Shown one piece after another: positions 1 to 12,600 of a stretch of 64,000 nucleotides of DNA. Every line of letters begins with the position of its first letter. Within the stretch, counting starts at the first letter, position 1. The notes beneath the pieces were generated by a model that worked only from the letters and a program-made list of their open reading frames with translations, ran no database searches and was not told the DNA's origin. The position numbers were made by a program, and so were the translations under genes. This stretch comes from Odontesthes bonariensis (taxonomy: Eukaryota > Chordata > Actinopteri > Atheriniformes > Atherinopsidae), in NCBI RefSeq assembly GCF_027942865.1, contig NC_134509.1, positions 10,437,754-10,501,753 on the forward strand, in the 5' to 3' direction.

Positions 1-2609
1 TATCAAATTTGCACCACTTTAACCAGTCAACTGTACAAAGACGGACTTAATCACTCTGGGTATCGGTTAAGTCATCTTACCTACCCACAAAAATGAGAAT
101 GGCCAAACAGAAACAGAAATTAAAACAGCAAATGACAGCCAGTAGCCCCTCAACAGCTGGTTGTCCACAAATCAGCATGATCAAAATGCACGCTGTGGGT
201 ATTCTCACATGAATCAAATGTAGATTTGTTTCTGTTATTCTGTTTTTGACCTGAATGTGAATTAAAGGAAAAACCCGACTGATTCTTAATGGAAAAATAT
301 TTGCTCTCTTCATGCTTTTAATCTGTTATGCTGGGAAAAATAAGAGATTTGGTTTAAAGCAAGAATCCTAGAATATAAGAAACAAGAAATGTCTCAGAGC
401 AGTTACTCCTTCTAATTTCTCTAATTAATCAAACCAGCAGCTGACAACAACACTTACATATTCAATACATTGTCGATGTTTCACAGTGATATAATAATGT
501 TTACACCTTGTGAATTCTCCAGTGATGACACCGTTTCTTACAAATATAATCCAGTATCTGCGTATTACGATTATCCAGTATCTGAATACAAAATCCAAGA
601 AACTTGGTTGTAGATCCAGTATTTTCTTTTAATACAGTTATCCCGAGATGCTTCACAAGCTGCTTTTTCATTCATCCACCAAAGGCAATTCCTCCATGTT
701 TGGGAAATAAAAATCCAAGTCTTTCAGAGTGACCTGACATGAGAGCTTACTCTGCGAGGAGTCCGTCATTTAAGTTACTGTGAACCAGATTAAAGACTTG
801 AGTCAATATCTTTGCTGTAAGGCTGTGGGACAAGCGGTGAGGCACCCAAAGCAGGCAAGCAGAAAGCCGGGAAGCAGAGAAAAGTCCACAGACAACTTCC
901 ATCTTGATCACATTAGGTTTTTTGCTGAGGCTGAATGCCGAAACGTCGGGGTGGTGTAAGAGGGGCCGGGTTTTCTTTCCCCCACTCCACCCCTTCTCTC
1001 CTCCGTTCTATCCCTCTTTGCATCAGATCCCCTCCCTACTGGTTTTGACAAGAAGTATGAATCACAACGCAGGAGCCCCATCCCCCGTCTTGACGCTCAC
1101 CAAGCACACTATACACATTTATTCACCTCACCCTCCTCTTATGTACGCTCTCTACTCACTGTTTTAGAGAGCACCATTTATCCTCTTCGCAAAACTCTTC
1201 TATTTCTTCTCCTCAGCCCTCTCTACTTCATTCTTCTTTCGCTCGCTAGCCGGGCAAAGCTCCCACCAGTTGGTTTTGATTAGTAACAGACTGGCTGCCT
1301 CATAAGACTTCTGGCTGTTAGCCAAGACAGACTGCTCTAAAGTTTTGGCAGTTATATCTGCAGCCTGCTTTTATTTTTTCAATTTGTCATCTTGTAATGG
1401 TACAAGTATTCTTAACCAAACACACTGGCAGTAATGAAAAAATCCAAGGCAAGACGCGTCTGCAGATAATTTAAAGACATGCCTTAAAAAAGTTCTCAAA
1501 AGCTAAAGTATAATGACCATTGCTAAATGTTGTTAGACAACAAGGGACAACATTACCTTCAACCTGATACTGTTTTTAAAAGAGATAAAAGGCAGAAAGG
1601 AAGAAGAAAAAAAAACATTCAAGACCAAAATACCAGTAATGAATGACCTAATATAGAAATTTCTCAAAGGCACATAGCAGCAAGAAAAGGCAAAGCGGCA
1701 GATAAATACAGTTCATCAGATTTAGTCTCTTAACTTGAAATCAGTGTTGCGAAACAGGGTATTGGGATATTTCTAAAGACTTCTGCAAAGCCAGGATTCA
1801 ACCAAATAGAAAGAGCACTGAAAACTGACTTCAGGAATAACATATTAACCCCCTTTAAACTCTCAGCTCAGTGCAGCTGCACTAAAAGAACACTACACCA
1901 AACCAACTGGGACAATCCAAGCACAAGAGCAAACTGGAATGAAGCCCCCTCTCAGTGTCCCGACAACCCTGGCCTATAACCTCTGGGTTATCCAGATGTG
2001 AGGTGAAGCTCAGGGTGAGTCTTTTCTTAGGGTCTGCACTGGGAAACTGTGCACTGCCATTTATGTTGGCTCTCCAGGGACACAGATGGGCCCTATTGGG
2101 TATTGAAGGGGGAAACATCCAAGATCAACAAGACTCCTCTGTATCATGTCACATGCTGTTTGCAGTGTAATGTAATGAAACGCAGATTTTCTTCAGTCAC
2201 AGTAGCTTACATGTGGATAAAGCTGGTGATTGAGGTGCAGAGACCAGCACGGAGCATGACTCAGGCTATCCACTCATTATGTCCTGCGGACATAATAATT
2301 TAAAAGGCTAGGCTTTTTCATGCCAATCAAACCACCTCGCACAACCACAGGGCAGCTGGCATTTGTCACATTCTGATCCATCCGTGAAACATTAAAGTGA
2401 ACAATAAAACAAAATGAGGCTTGAAGAACACAAATACCAAGTCATCTACAATCAGTCTAACACATAACAGTAGCCTACTGTGTTTTCACATATATGCAAG
2501 CATTTAATGTACCCGTAAAAACTTACCACAGTTTTCTGCTTTTATGTCAAGCAATTGTCTGCGAGCAATCATTATTTACCGCTAAAACCAAAAGCAGGGC
2601 TTGTGAAGA

Positions 2610-2611
<2 letters not shown>

Positions 2612-2643
<32 letters not shown>
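2612..2643. repeat. (TA)n microsatellite
   Basis: Sixteen uninterrupted TA units are directly visible in upstream intergenic DNA. Confidence 0.95.
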
Positions 2644-2648
<5 letters not shown>

Positions 2649-4112
2649 ATTTAGTAGATAAAAGAAGATAAAATAGATATTAGACTTAGAATAGGCAGAT
2701 ATTACCTGTAATAACATTCAGAGAATAAGCAACTCCTGCTGGTTGTAGCACCTGCATGTTAAAGGGGAAGTTTTTTTTTTTTTTTAAACCTGGACCTTAT
2801 TTCTGGCATAAAATACGTTCATCTCCTCACCGAAAACAGTTTGGTGAAAGTCAGCGTATATCCATATAACGGGAGAGAACAGGACACAGACTCTAAATAA
2901 GGCATTATCTGTCTTTATTTCACCAATACTTTAAGACGGATGAATGAATGAACGCACACTATTGCACTCTTAGTTCAGAGCTGCCGTGTTGTTGTTATTG
3001 TTGTTTTAATCGGAAGCACAAACCAAATGCTGTCATAAATACTGGCTCAATTAAAAATATAACTGTGGCAAGACACAAATTATCAAAGCAAAAGTTATTG
3101 AGATCAATCCCGGGTGCCCAACGGAACATTTGTCTGGATATCTATGTGCCTTAACAGACTCTCATTAGAAAATATGAGCATGACCATTCTCATAGCCATG
3201 CAAAATCGTGGGTCACATGTCTGGAGCAGTCACATAAAAAAGACCCATTCATGAATCACCTCAAAATCCCCCACAGTTCAACACATCAAGTGCTTAAGAG
3301 CAGTATTGCAGGCCCAAAGGAAACAGCCGCACATTCCTTGCTGATATAGTTTATTATTAGAAAAATAACCCAGTTTAAATCGTGGCCATTGAAGAACAGT
3401 GTTTGCCCATGAAGGAAAATGTTGGTGACGCCAGCAGAGAAAAAAAAAGCAACAGTGTCCCTCCCATAACTGAGTCATTCTGAGTCTTTGCGTATACAAT
3501 GGGTGCTTTGAGTAGATTTTGTTGCACCCTTTTTAAGGCTTCTTTAAATAACGCCTTTTTTTTCACCCTTAGTAGTCATGAGAAGCTTCAAAAACGGTTC
3601 TTGGGGTCATTTGCGCTTAAAAGAAAACTAAACAATGTCTTAGATTCCCATCTGATGATTTAAAAATAACGGCAAGCCACACCAAGATCCTTGCAATCCT
3701 TTTTCTGTCACTTGCTATGCCCTGTGGTTAACGACCTCTTTTCAAAAGCCTGGCGTCATGTTGGTTAATAACTGTGTTTGAAGGCTGGGTGGGAACTTGG
3801 GCAGCTGCAATATTCTTGAATGAAACATCCCAGAGTAGATGATGCAACTAAAGAGCAGGCAAAAAGCTGTTCTAATTGAAACAAAAAAAAAAAAAAAATG
3901 TTTTTAATCATCTTTTGACTTTAACCCCCTTTGATTGCGTGGGTCTGACCATAAGTAGTCGCCATGGGAGACACGGAGGGGGGAGCCTTGGCCACGACTG
4001 TGGACTGAGCACGTGTCAAAGTTGGTCTGTTACCGTGGGAACAGGAAGTACATGTTATTAAGGATATAAACCATAACAGGCTAAAATAATCAAATCTTTT
4101 TGGGGGTAAGAT

Positions 4113-4115
<3 letters not shown>

Positions 4116-4150
<35 letters not shown>
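4116..4150. repeat. (TG)n microsatellite
   Basis: About 17 TG units, followed by a short CTGT-rich tail. Read on the other strand it makes a spurious Thr-His repeat frame. Confidence 0.95.
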
Positions 4151-4151
<1 letters not shown>

Positions 4152-7100
4152 TGTCTGTATGGCACAACAGAGGACATCAAATGTTTGTGTGAGTTTGTTT
4201 CTCTGTGAGGATGTGTGGAACTGTAAAGTGCAGTTTGGTTTGTCATAGAGATGCGTCCTCTGGGACACTCATTTTTATGCCAACTGCAGAAAATACTTCA
4301 AAAATATTATTGATGTTTAATAGCAACTGGCCAAGCCCATTAAGAAAGACAACACTTTTATGAGCTGCAATATCCATATCAATGCAAAACTACCAGCACA
4401 GTTCACGGGGAACAAATAATTAGTTATTCTGTTAAGGCTTTCCTCTTTTACCCAGGTGACATGTATTATATATTATAGATGTGAAATTACCAGGATTTCT
4501 ACATTCATGTGTTTAAATGTAGCCCAATCTTCAGTCAAGTAACAATCACCGACAATCTGACCAAAGTAGTAAAACACAAATGGCTCAGAAAACACTGAAA
4601 GACGCTCAAATTAAGGACATGAGATTAAAACTGAATCGGGCTGAGGTCTGTTTCTACAAACAACTGCATACAAAGTTCCGTCACTGGCCTGCTTAGGGAG
4701 TCACTTTACACAAGGAAGGACAAAAATATAGAATTTAAGATGTCTTACGGGTACCTTGTTACAATTGCAACAAATTCAATCTACTGTCTGACAACTGACC
4801 TGCATCTCAAAACGATCATATGAACTGAAGCCTGTTACAAACAGCTGGATTCCATTAAAGACTCTATTCTGACTCAAACAAAGGCCCAACAACTATCTGC
4901 ACCTGAGCACATTCTCACACTTCTGCACTGTTCTACACACCTTATCAGATGTGTGCAGGAATGCCCACAGACATGCCAAAAAACATACATAACCTTCTTC
5001 TCTTCACGTGGCTGCTTTCTACAAACACGTTACCAGAATAAAACAACTAAATACAGAGAATTCGACAAAAAATGTAACTTCTCCTCACAAATAATTGATC
5101 AAAACTCTTTTTTTTTTTTAATTAAAAGGTGGTACAATGTAGAGACATAGAAATACTTCATGCTACATAACTGAAATTCATCACATCCTCCAGAGCAGCA
5201 CGTTTGCTCACAGCCTGAGTCTTGGAAGTTTCTGAGAAAAGACAAACATAATATTTATTCTCTTGTTGCTTTGTTTATCAGGAACGGACCCTGAATCTTG
5301 GATTAGTCCATGAGCAGGCCAAAAAAGGTGACGCACTATACCTCCTTACTTAGAATTCTGTTTAACACATGCTGCACTGGCATCAGTTTCTCCACTGCAG
5401 GTCCAGAAAAACGTGTTGTCCTTGGACACTGTTGCCAAAGCAGCATCAGCAGGGAATATTTAAAAGCAAGATTCAGAGGATGAGCAGCCAGGAACAAAGA
5501 GAGACCTCTGAATGCTTTTTCCCATCCATGTTTGTTTGCACTTTGATCACACTGCAACCTAACACAACATCTGTGCCGTTGCTCTCACATATGCCCACAG
5601 CTGATGATGATATGTTCTGTTTTCATCTCGTCAAAATCATAAGGAATGCTTTTCGAAAAAAATCCATTTCCAAATCAATCTTTCTTTGGAAGATTCATAA
5701 AATTCAAAAAACAATATTTAAGTATATGCATTTTTTTTGCGTGTGATACCATAACCCTATCACTCTCATGAGATACTGGCAGCTTGACGAGATTCGCTCA
5801 CGCCACACCTCAGTGGAATGAACAAGTTGGATTCCCAGCTGATGACACGGTCGAGTTAAAAGCAGATGTTTGGATGCTTTTTGGATTTAATTAAATCGCA
5901 AGGATGCGAAGAACTGGACAAAAGCAAAGCATCTGTAGGTTATGTAACATGTGGGTAAACCGCAGATCCCAAACAAACTCCCTCTGGAGTTCCAGTCAAG
6001 TTACGACCCAATGCTCCGTGTCCCAACACACAGAAAGAGCTGCGCTAACTTGTGACAGTGTGAAAGGAAGAAAAAGAATTCATGGCTGATAATCACTGCT
6101 CACTATAATGACAACGAGGGGAGACTTGTGATTCACATACCAGGTCAACTGAAACTAGCCACAGGGTGAGTAATTTTCCTGAAATATTGTCAAGGGGCAT
6201 TACAACAGTGGGAGTTTACCGGATAAGGCTGCTAATGTGGTCATCGCTGTGGATTTGATGGAGGGGCTGCAAACACTCAATTAATCTAAAAAATCTGGCT
6301 GTTGGACACTTTCTGAGCCAAGCAATTGCTTCATTTTTTTTTTTCATCATTTCATCAGAGACAAAGCGAGAATGACTGGATCTGTCGGCAAGTGATGCCG
6401 ATTTATGTGGTGACCTAAGGGAACAGCACGCTGGTGATGTTGGATCCTTTCCTGGAGCAGCGACCGACTCTTTAACCTGCTGGTGGTTAGCTGAGTCAGA
6501 CTTGTTGGATATGGCTCACTGCTGGGCATTGCTTTTACTTGGGCATTACAGAACGTTTGTGCTTTTTCAGGCTTCAGAGCAATTTCTGTTGTTTCGTACT
6601 CTGTATTTTTGGATTAGACTGGCAGAATTCTGAGTTCAAGCAGCAGGATACACTGGACAGCCACCACGCATTCAAATCTGTTCGATGCAAAAGTGACATG
6701 GTGTGGAATTCATGATATACAGCATTTGCTTGAACTGCAAAGAATTCTTTAAGGTTTGAGTTTGTTTGAGATGGTGAAAATTCACTCCCCTCTGGCCCCT
6801 TTCTAAGTAGCTATTAGCTAAACTCCCTAATCCCTGATACTCAAAACTGAGAGAGCTCTGACTTCTGACTTCTGACTTCTGCCTCCTGCGGGGAAGACAC
6901 AGGGAATTTTCACACCCATCCAAAGAACAAGCAACAAAATCTGTCAAAACTAGTTGAAAACAAGGTTTGAGGTTTCTTCACTGTCCCCTGGAGGCAAACC
7001 TAATTTACAGGCAGGGGTCATACATAAATGTACAACAACAACAAATATTGCCATTTATATGTCTGATAACAACAAGAATGCATGACTTCTGTTCTGCGTT

Positions 7101-9309
7101 GTGGAAGGACAGGATAGCTCTGCCCTGATGGAAGCAACGCAAACTCACACCTCAAGGGGCTGGTTTGGTGTCAGCCAAAATTAGTCTGACGTTCTTCAAT
7201 GACGCAAACATATTCAGTTCAATGAGGTCATGTAAGGATATTCCAGCAATGTTGTTGAACAGCTCCACAACACGCCGCAGGGGATTGCAAAGGGATTTTT
7301 CTTCAAATCAAGACATAACTCTTTAGTTTTCACCACATTTTTTTTTTTAAAGAACCCAAAATACTGATGTGAATGTAAAGGCAGCCGCTGACCACTTACG
7401 AATATTTCACACAGTATATCAAATAACTAAAAAGATCTCAGATGCATGGATGCATTAACAAATCAATGACTGTAATCCAATAATACAGTGCTGTGTATGT
7501 GAATGTGACAGACATCCTGCCTTATAAGTCTATCATACTGTGGGTAGGCTACTTTAAGAAAATGTTGACTTTATTGTTGTAGGGCTGAATTTAGTCTTAG
7601 AGGGATTACAAGGCAAAAAATGTCATGCACGTAAACATATGGATCTAAATCTGTACCCCTTCCACCACTGAGTTCTCCGTGCAAGCCCAGTGAACTAAAG
7701 AGGAATATCTTCCTTGCATCTTCGATTGATTCCCTGATTGTTGATGTCAATGTTGAAATGTATATAAATCATTCAAGTGGTCGGACATACCAAGTAGCAT
7801 TTTTGGGCTTGTTTTTCTCACAGGATCTAGCAACAGTGGCCCTTAGCTAGAGAGGCTGCAGAGGCCCCCTATCAAAGTGAAGTGGACATTCACACTGATG
7901 TTCTTTGGGCAAACTGAGCCTGTTGTAGTACCATACATCAACAGCAGGGCTATGTATGTTTCAGTGTAATTTACCAATAATTTAGCAGGTTTTTAGATTT
8001 AAGTTCAATTTCATTATGAGGCTGGAGCTAGAACAAAGAGTAAATGCATAGAAAGAGGGCCTGGTGTGGTACAGCCACTTCTTCTGCCTCTCAATCTGAA
8101 ACTGTTTTAAGAATAAACACAATTTGTGTTTGCCTAAACACACAAGGGGAGCCTTTAAGCATATATGCCCATCATTACCAGATACATAGAAACATTGTGT
8201 GTACTTGAATACATTAGAACAGTTTACATCCAAGTGTTTAAGGAATAAAAAAAAAAAATCACCTGAGCACTGAAACTCATGGACATGATGACTCACCTCT
8301 ACGGCCAGATGGGGACTGCAAAGTTGCACGCAAATCAAACTGGTAATTTCTCGGCATGACGTTCATTTTTGTCTCTTAAAATAACTCATTTTCTGACACT
8401 AAATGGTACGCATATTCGCTGCTAATGACTATTTTCACCAGTTATTTAAAATCAGCAATCATTTATGTCTTTATTCCAGCAAACGGCGCCAAACTCCACA
8501 CGCGCGTCAAGACCGCGTGCCAAGAGCAGTCCATCCCTAGTGCTACATTCATGGTACCATGTAACTTTCCGAATCCACCCTGTAAGCAACAACAGCACAC
8601 ATTATTTATCTATCATAAAATGATCGACAGTAACCATTAACCACACCGTTAGCGTATTTGCAATGGTATAATCTTTCCTATTCCAAACCCAGCGGAGGTC
8701 AATTACTTTTATCAAAGGAGAAAATAATATGTTAAGAGCACACAGAGGTGTTTGGGTTCTTTTCCAACTACAGTTCCTTGTTAATTTAAAATAAATGTTA
8801 AGCTAACGATGACATTAAGTACTGGAAGTATTATGACCAACTTGGCGGATCTAGGATATTTCTGAGTAAGGAGCCATTAAGGGGCCCCAGTGTTCATAGA
8901 GGGGCCAAGTATTTGTCCAACACCCTTGCACACAGTTCCCTGTTTTGGTAAGGTACTGTTTATATATATTTCACCAGTCACACCATGTTCAAACACTTAA
9001 TTAAACACATAATTTAAAAAAAAAACTCCTAACCAATTTTACATGCATTTTTACTGTACATAGACAAAATGCTCTCAAACACACATACAGCATGTGAGAA
9101 AATCCAGCATTTTATTTCATTTTTTAAAAACCTTTTTACTTTTTCACAAATACTGTCAGTTCAAAACATCTCTCTCACAAAAATACACAAAGTTGCATGT
9201 GGGTGACTACTGCACATTTCACTCCTCTAAAACAGCATTATTCTTCGTTTTTTGTGACGGGAACTGAACCGGACAAAAGACAGATGAGTGACAGGACAGG
9301 GGCACGTCA

Positions 9310-9480
9310 GGGTGCCAATCAGATTTCAGCTGGGGCCAATACCCCCGTGGCCCCGCCCCTAGAACCGCCCCAATTATTCCCTGAAGATGTCTTTTTTTTT
9401 TGCTTATGGGTTGGGCAGAATGACTTCTTCCGCGTTTACCTGAAGCCGAAAGGACTTTCCCAAATGGGTGATTGCCAATG
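9310..9480 (+). promoter_or_regulatory. Probable slc44a1 promoter: CCAAT and GC boxes
   Basis: CCAAT motifs lie at 9315-9319 (in the NF-Y-like form CCAATCAG), 9336-9340 and 9475-9479. GC boxes of the Sp1 type lie at 9351-9359 (CCCCGCCCC) and 9365-9371. The start codon of slc44a1 is 165-330 bp downstream and there is no obvious TATA box, which fits a housekeeping-type promoter. Part of this GC-rich stretch may come from an old repeat, so the assignment is an inference from position and motif content. Confidence 0.4.
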
Positions 9481-9645
9481 AAACAACCATTGCATAAATA
9501 ACAAATGTATTCTTGTACTGCTCACAAAAACAAAGAGTAGATGTAGAGAAGCAGAGAATGAGCCGAAGTAACTAAAAGGTTAAACCAAGTAAAGACGCTC
9601 AAAGTTTTGTTGTTTTTTGACGAAGTTGTGTTCTCGGAGTTGACA

Positions 9646-9669
9646 ATGGGATGTTGTAGCAGTGCAGAG
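9646..9669 (+). CDS. slc44a1: slc44a1 coding exon 1 (residues 1-8)
   Basis: Encodes MGCCSSAE, then a GTAAG donor at 9670. The Met-Gly-Cys-Cys start is typical of CTL1 and could accept lipid (inference). Only 24 coding bases sit in this exon. Phase 0 exit. Confidence 0.92.
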
Positions 9670-12600
9670 GTAAGTTAACAAAAGTTTCACGCGTGTAATG
9701 GCTACTTTCGTTACACATTGCACGCTGTGTACAACGTAACGTCACGTCTTCGGCAGCAGCAGCAGCAGCCCCTTGTTTCACGACAACTCGGTTGTTAGTT
9801 GTTTGTCTGCGGAATTTGGGACAGGAGGGGAGTTTCTTCAGAGCGCTCTCAACCAAAACAACGTCCAGGATAATAATCGCTTTTGTCTCTCATGTCTTTG
9901 CAGAGTAAACGCGACTGGAAGCCGCTGGAGGAGCGCAGCTGCACGGATATCCCATGGCTCATCATATTTACGCTGTTTTGTGTTGGAATGGTAAGATGAG
10001 CTGTTCTGCTCAGGCGTGTTTCCCCATGTTTCTGTTATGCTCAAAGGTTGATTAGATGTCAGTGCCTTTCTGGGGCGTGTTGGATAATTGTGCTGATAGA
10101 TTCCCCCCCCCACCTCTCCTGCATTGCTCTCAATTCGAAACAGTGTGGTTCAAAGGGGAAAACATCAGTTTCGCCTTACACATTTCGACACCAACCTTCA
10201 CCAAAACTTAAGAAAAACTGAACGAGGTTTATTCTTTGTTGGGTTATATTAGTCTTAGCTTTGATTTTTGTTGCACCAGATACACGTGACAATAGTTCCC
10301 CATCTTTGCATAATTACCCTGCACCGAATCCAGATATACCTGAAATGGTTTTAGACTGCTATCCATTCAGCTTTATTGAAGTTTGTTTATTTGCTGAACA
10401 ATGTTTTTAGCTGCGTTTTCTTTTGTGTACAGTTGCATAAGAATGAGGGTTCCCTCGCTCTTGTAATTTGGTTCTCTGCTTCAAAGCAGAAGTTCAATCC
10501 TTGTTCAAACTGGTGTGGAACATGGGATCTATGAAGGAGTCTGACTAGTTGCAGGGGTGGTTCTGATGCTGTAATGGCCTGTGATGAGCATAATGGCTTC
10601 TTTTTTTCTTTCTTATAAGCTAGAAATCTAATTAATTTATATTATACTATTTAATTCAAACTTAAAACCGTGACAGAGTTTTTTTTTTGTTTGTTTTTTT
10701 TAAAGTTGAACCAGAACCAAAATATTTGGGCTCTCGGCCCACTCGTTTGCTACACGCCGAGGTTCCGATGAAGGCGTTTCTTATTTCTTCAAAAGAGCTG
10801 CCAAATTCAGTCCATGGGACGTATTCATTTGGTTGCAATTTTAGCAGCTATGTGTCCCCTTCACCCGACACACGGGACCTTTTTGAAGTATGACCAATCA
10901 AAAGACATACTGGGCTTCTTTATTTTGTCACTGTCACTTTGCTGAAGCAACATGCTTTGTGGATACTCATTCAGATATTTTTGGAAAAAAAACGTAGCTT
11001 CTCCTAAGCTCTTCGGGCTTTCATCCACACACAAACAGAGTTTTAAGTAATTTCTAAACAAGCCTATTTCTTTTAGGGTGATGGTTTTTAGAATATCTAT
11101 GGTTGCAATGTTGGCACATAGAAGAGAAAAAAAACATTAGACTTTTGCCTTGTGATATATAATGTATGCTGTCATCTTTGTTCTCTTTGATTCAGGTAGA
11201 TGGCACTCTGTTACAACAATAAAGTGTTATTTGTATATCAATTTCCTTAACAATGTTACTAATTGCTTGGCAAGGAGGGATCAGGGGGAGTTAAGGCTCT
11301 AGCATGGTTGCCGCGTCTGCTAGCGCGAGCGGTGTTGATGACGTCACAATTTCGTGCCCGCGATATATAGTGGCGCAAGTCGATGCGCCAGTAGTTGCAA
11401 TTTTCTCCGTCACAGAGGTGGCGCTGCTACGTGAAGGTTACCGCTACTCTACAACCACGAAAGCGGAGAAGAAAACAATGCCTCTGTCAAGAGCAAGAAT
11501 ACTGTAATTAATGATACTGCTGCAGTATTCGGATCATTTAATTTTTTAATTCAGTTAATAGAGGTGAAGGTTTGAAGCCCCCGGCATCAACAGAGTCTCC
11601 TCTTCTTTGCCTTCACGTATCTGTCCCGTAGCTTCTTCCACACATTCTTACAGAACTCTCCCTCTTTCACCAAATTTCTGCCCATCTCTGTGCAGCAGTT
11701 TTGGGAGTTTACGTGCTCCCTGTGCTGTTTCACTGTAGTTTCATACAGGTGCTGTACAAACCTGTACGCACCTCCTGACTCAACCTGGTCTCACATCGGT
11801 CCATCCGGTCTGTCGTTGTTGGCGCCGCCAAGTTACAAAAATCGAGTGGTGCACGACAACGCGATGCGCCGTCTTTTCAAGGGAAGCGCCAGGCCTGATA
11901 CGTCATTTTGACGTCACGGTCCGACACCGCCATGACAGACGCGTCAACTATAACTCCGGCTTTAGAGTTGGATAGATGTTTTATGGAGGACATTATGAAG
12001 GATATATAAGAAGAAAGTATCTGCTGCCTGATTTCAGTGACGGGGGCTCCAATGGACAAGGCCTGATCTCCCTTTGTAGCAATCTGTCAACAGAGAACAA
12101 AGAGAAAGGAGGTGAAAGTTTAAACCTTGGAGCCCTGTCATGGAGGTCTGTCGGGAGTATTTGCTTCACTGAAACAAAGAGACTCTTAACAACCGGCTTT
12201 TAGACTATACAGGCAGACAGAGACTGCAGCGAGAGAGAGATTTCACCTGTATTACCTGCCGGTGCTTTGTGTGACATCATCAGCAAAGATGTTGTCAAAG
12301 CTGGCGATCTTTGAAGATTCCAAACGCACGTCTCTACACTCCACTTCAACTTTCCAAAGTTTTTTCAGCTAATTTTTATTAATTTTATCGTTGATTTAGT
12401 TTATTTTGTTATCCAACTGTAACAATAATTGACACTGCAGCAACATAATTTCTCTTTGGGGAGTAATAAAGTTCTATTGAACTGAATTGAGTTGAATTAT
12501 GACCGTGGAGGGTATTATAATCTGTTATGACATGCAAAAAAGAAAGGGGCAGCGGCATGTATTAGTTTAAAATGTTTTTTTTTTGGGGAGCACTTGACTT

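Larger units (their letters stand above)
1..9270. other. Upstream intergenic DNA, no gene supported
   Basis: I see no exon chain, RNA gene or intact transposon in this 9.3 kb. The open frames are short, lack family motifs and have no matching splice sites. It is AT-rich and holds a TA array near 2612 and a GT array near 4116, several A/T homopolymers, and a small tandem of GACTTCT near 6860. A GC-richer patch with pyrimidine tracts lies at about 900-1260. Known vertebrate synteny would put abca1 next to slc44a1, but I recognise no abca1 exon here. Confidence 0.55.

Noticed and set aside
815..902. Short minus-strand ATG frame (MEVVCGLFSASRLSACLLWV) as a possible signal peptide exon
   Set aside because: No convincing donor or downstream exon; the hydrophobic run is weak.
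3921..4268. 115-residue minus-strand frame with a Thr-His repeat
   Set aside because: It is the translation of the GT microsatellite at 4116-4150 and has no family motif.
8865..9380. GGGGCCCC/GGGGCCAA and CCCCGTGGCCCCGCCCCT stretches as ends of a hAT element
   Set aside because: No matching target duplication or aligned terminal repeats could be found, so I only treat the right part as promoter sequence.
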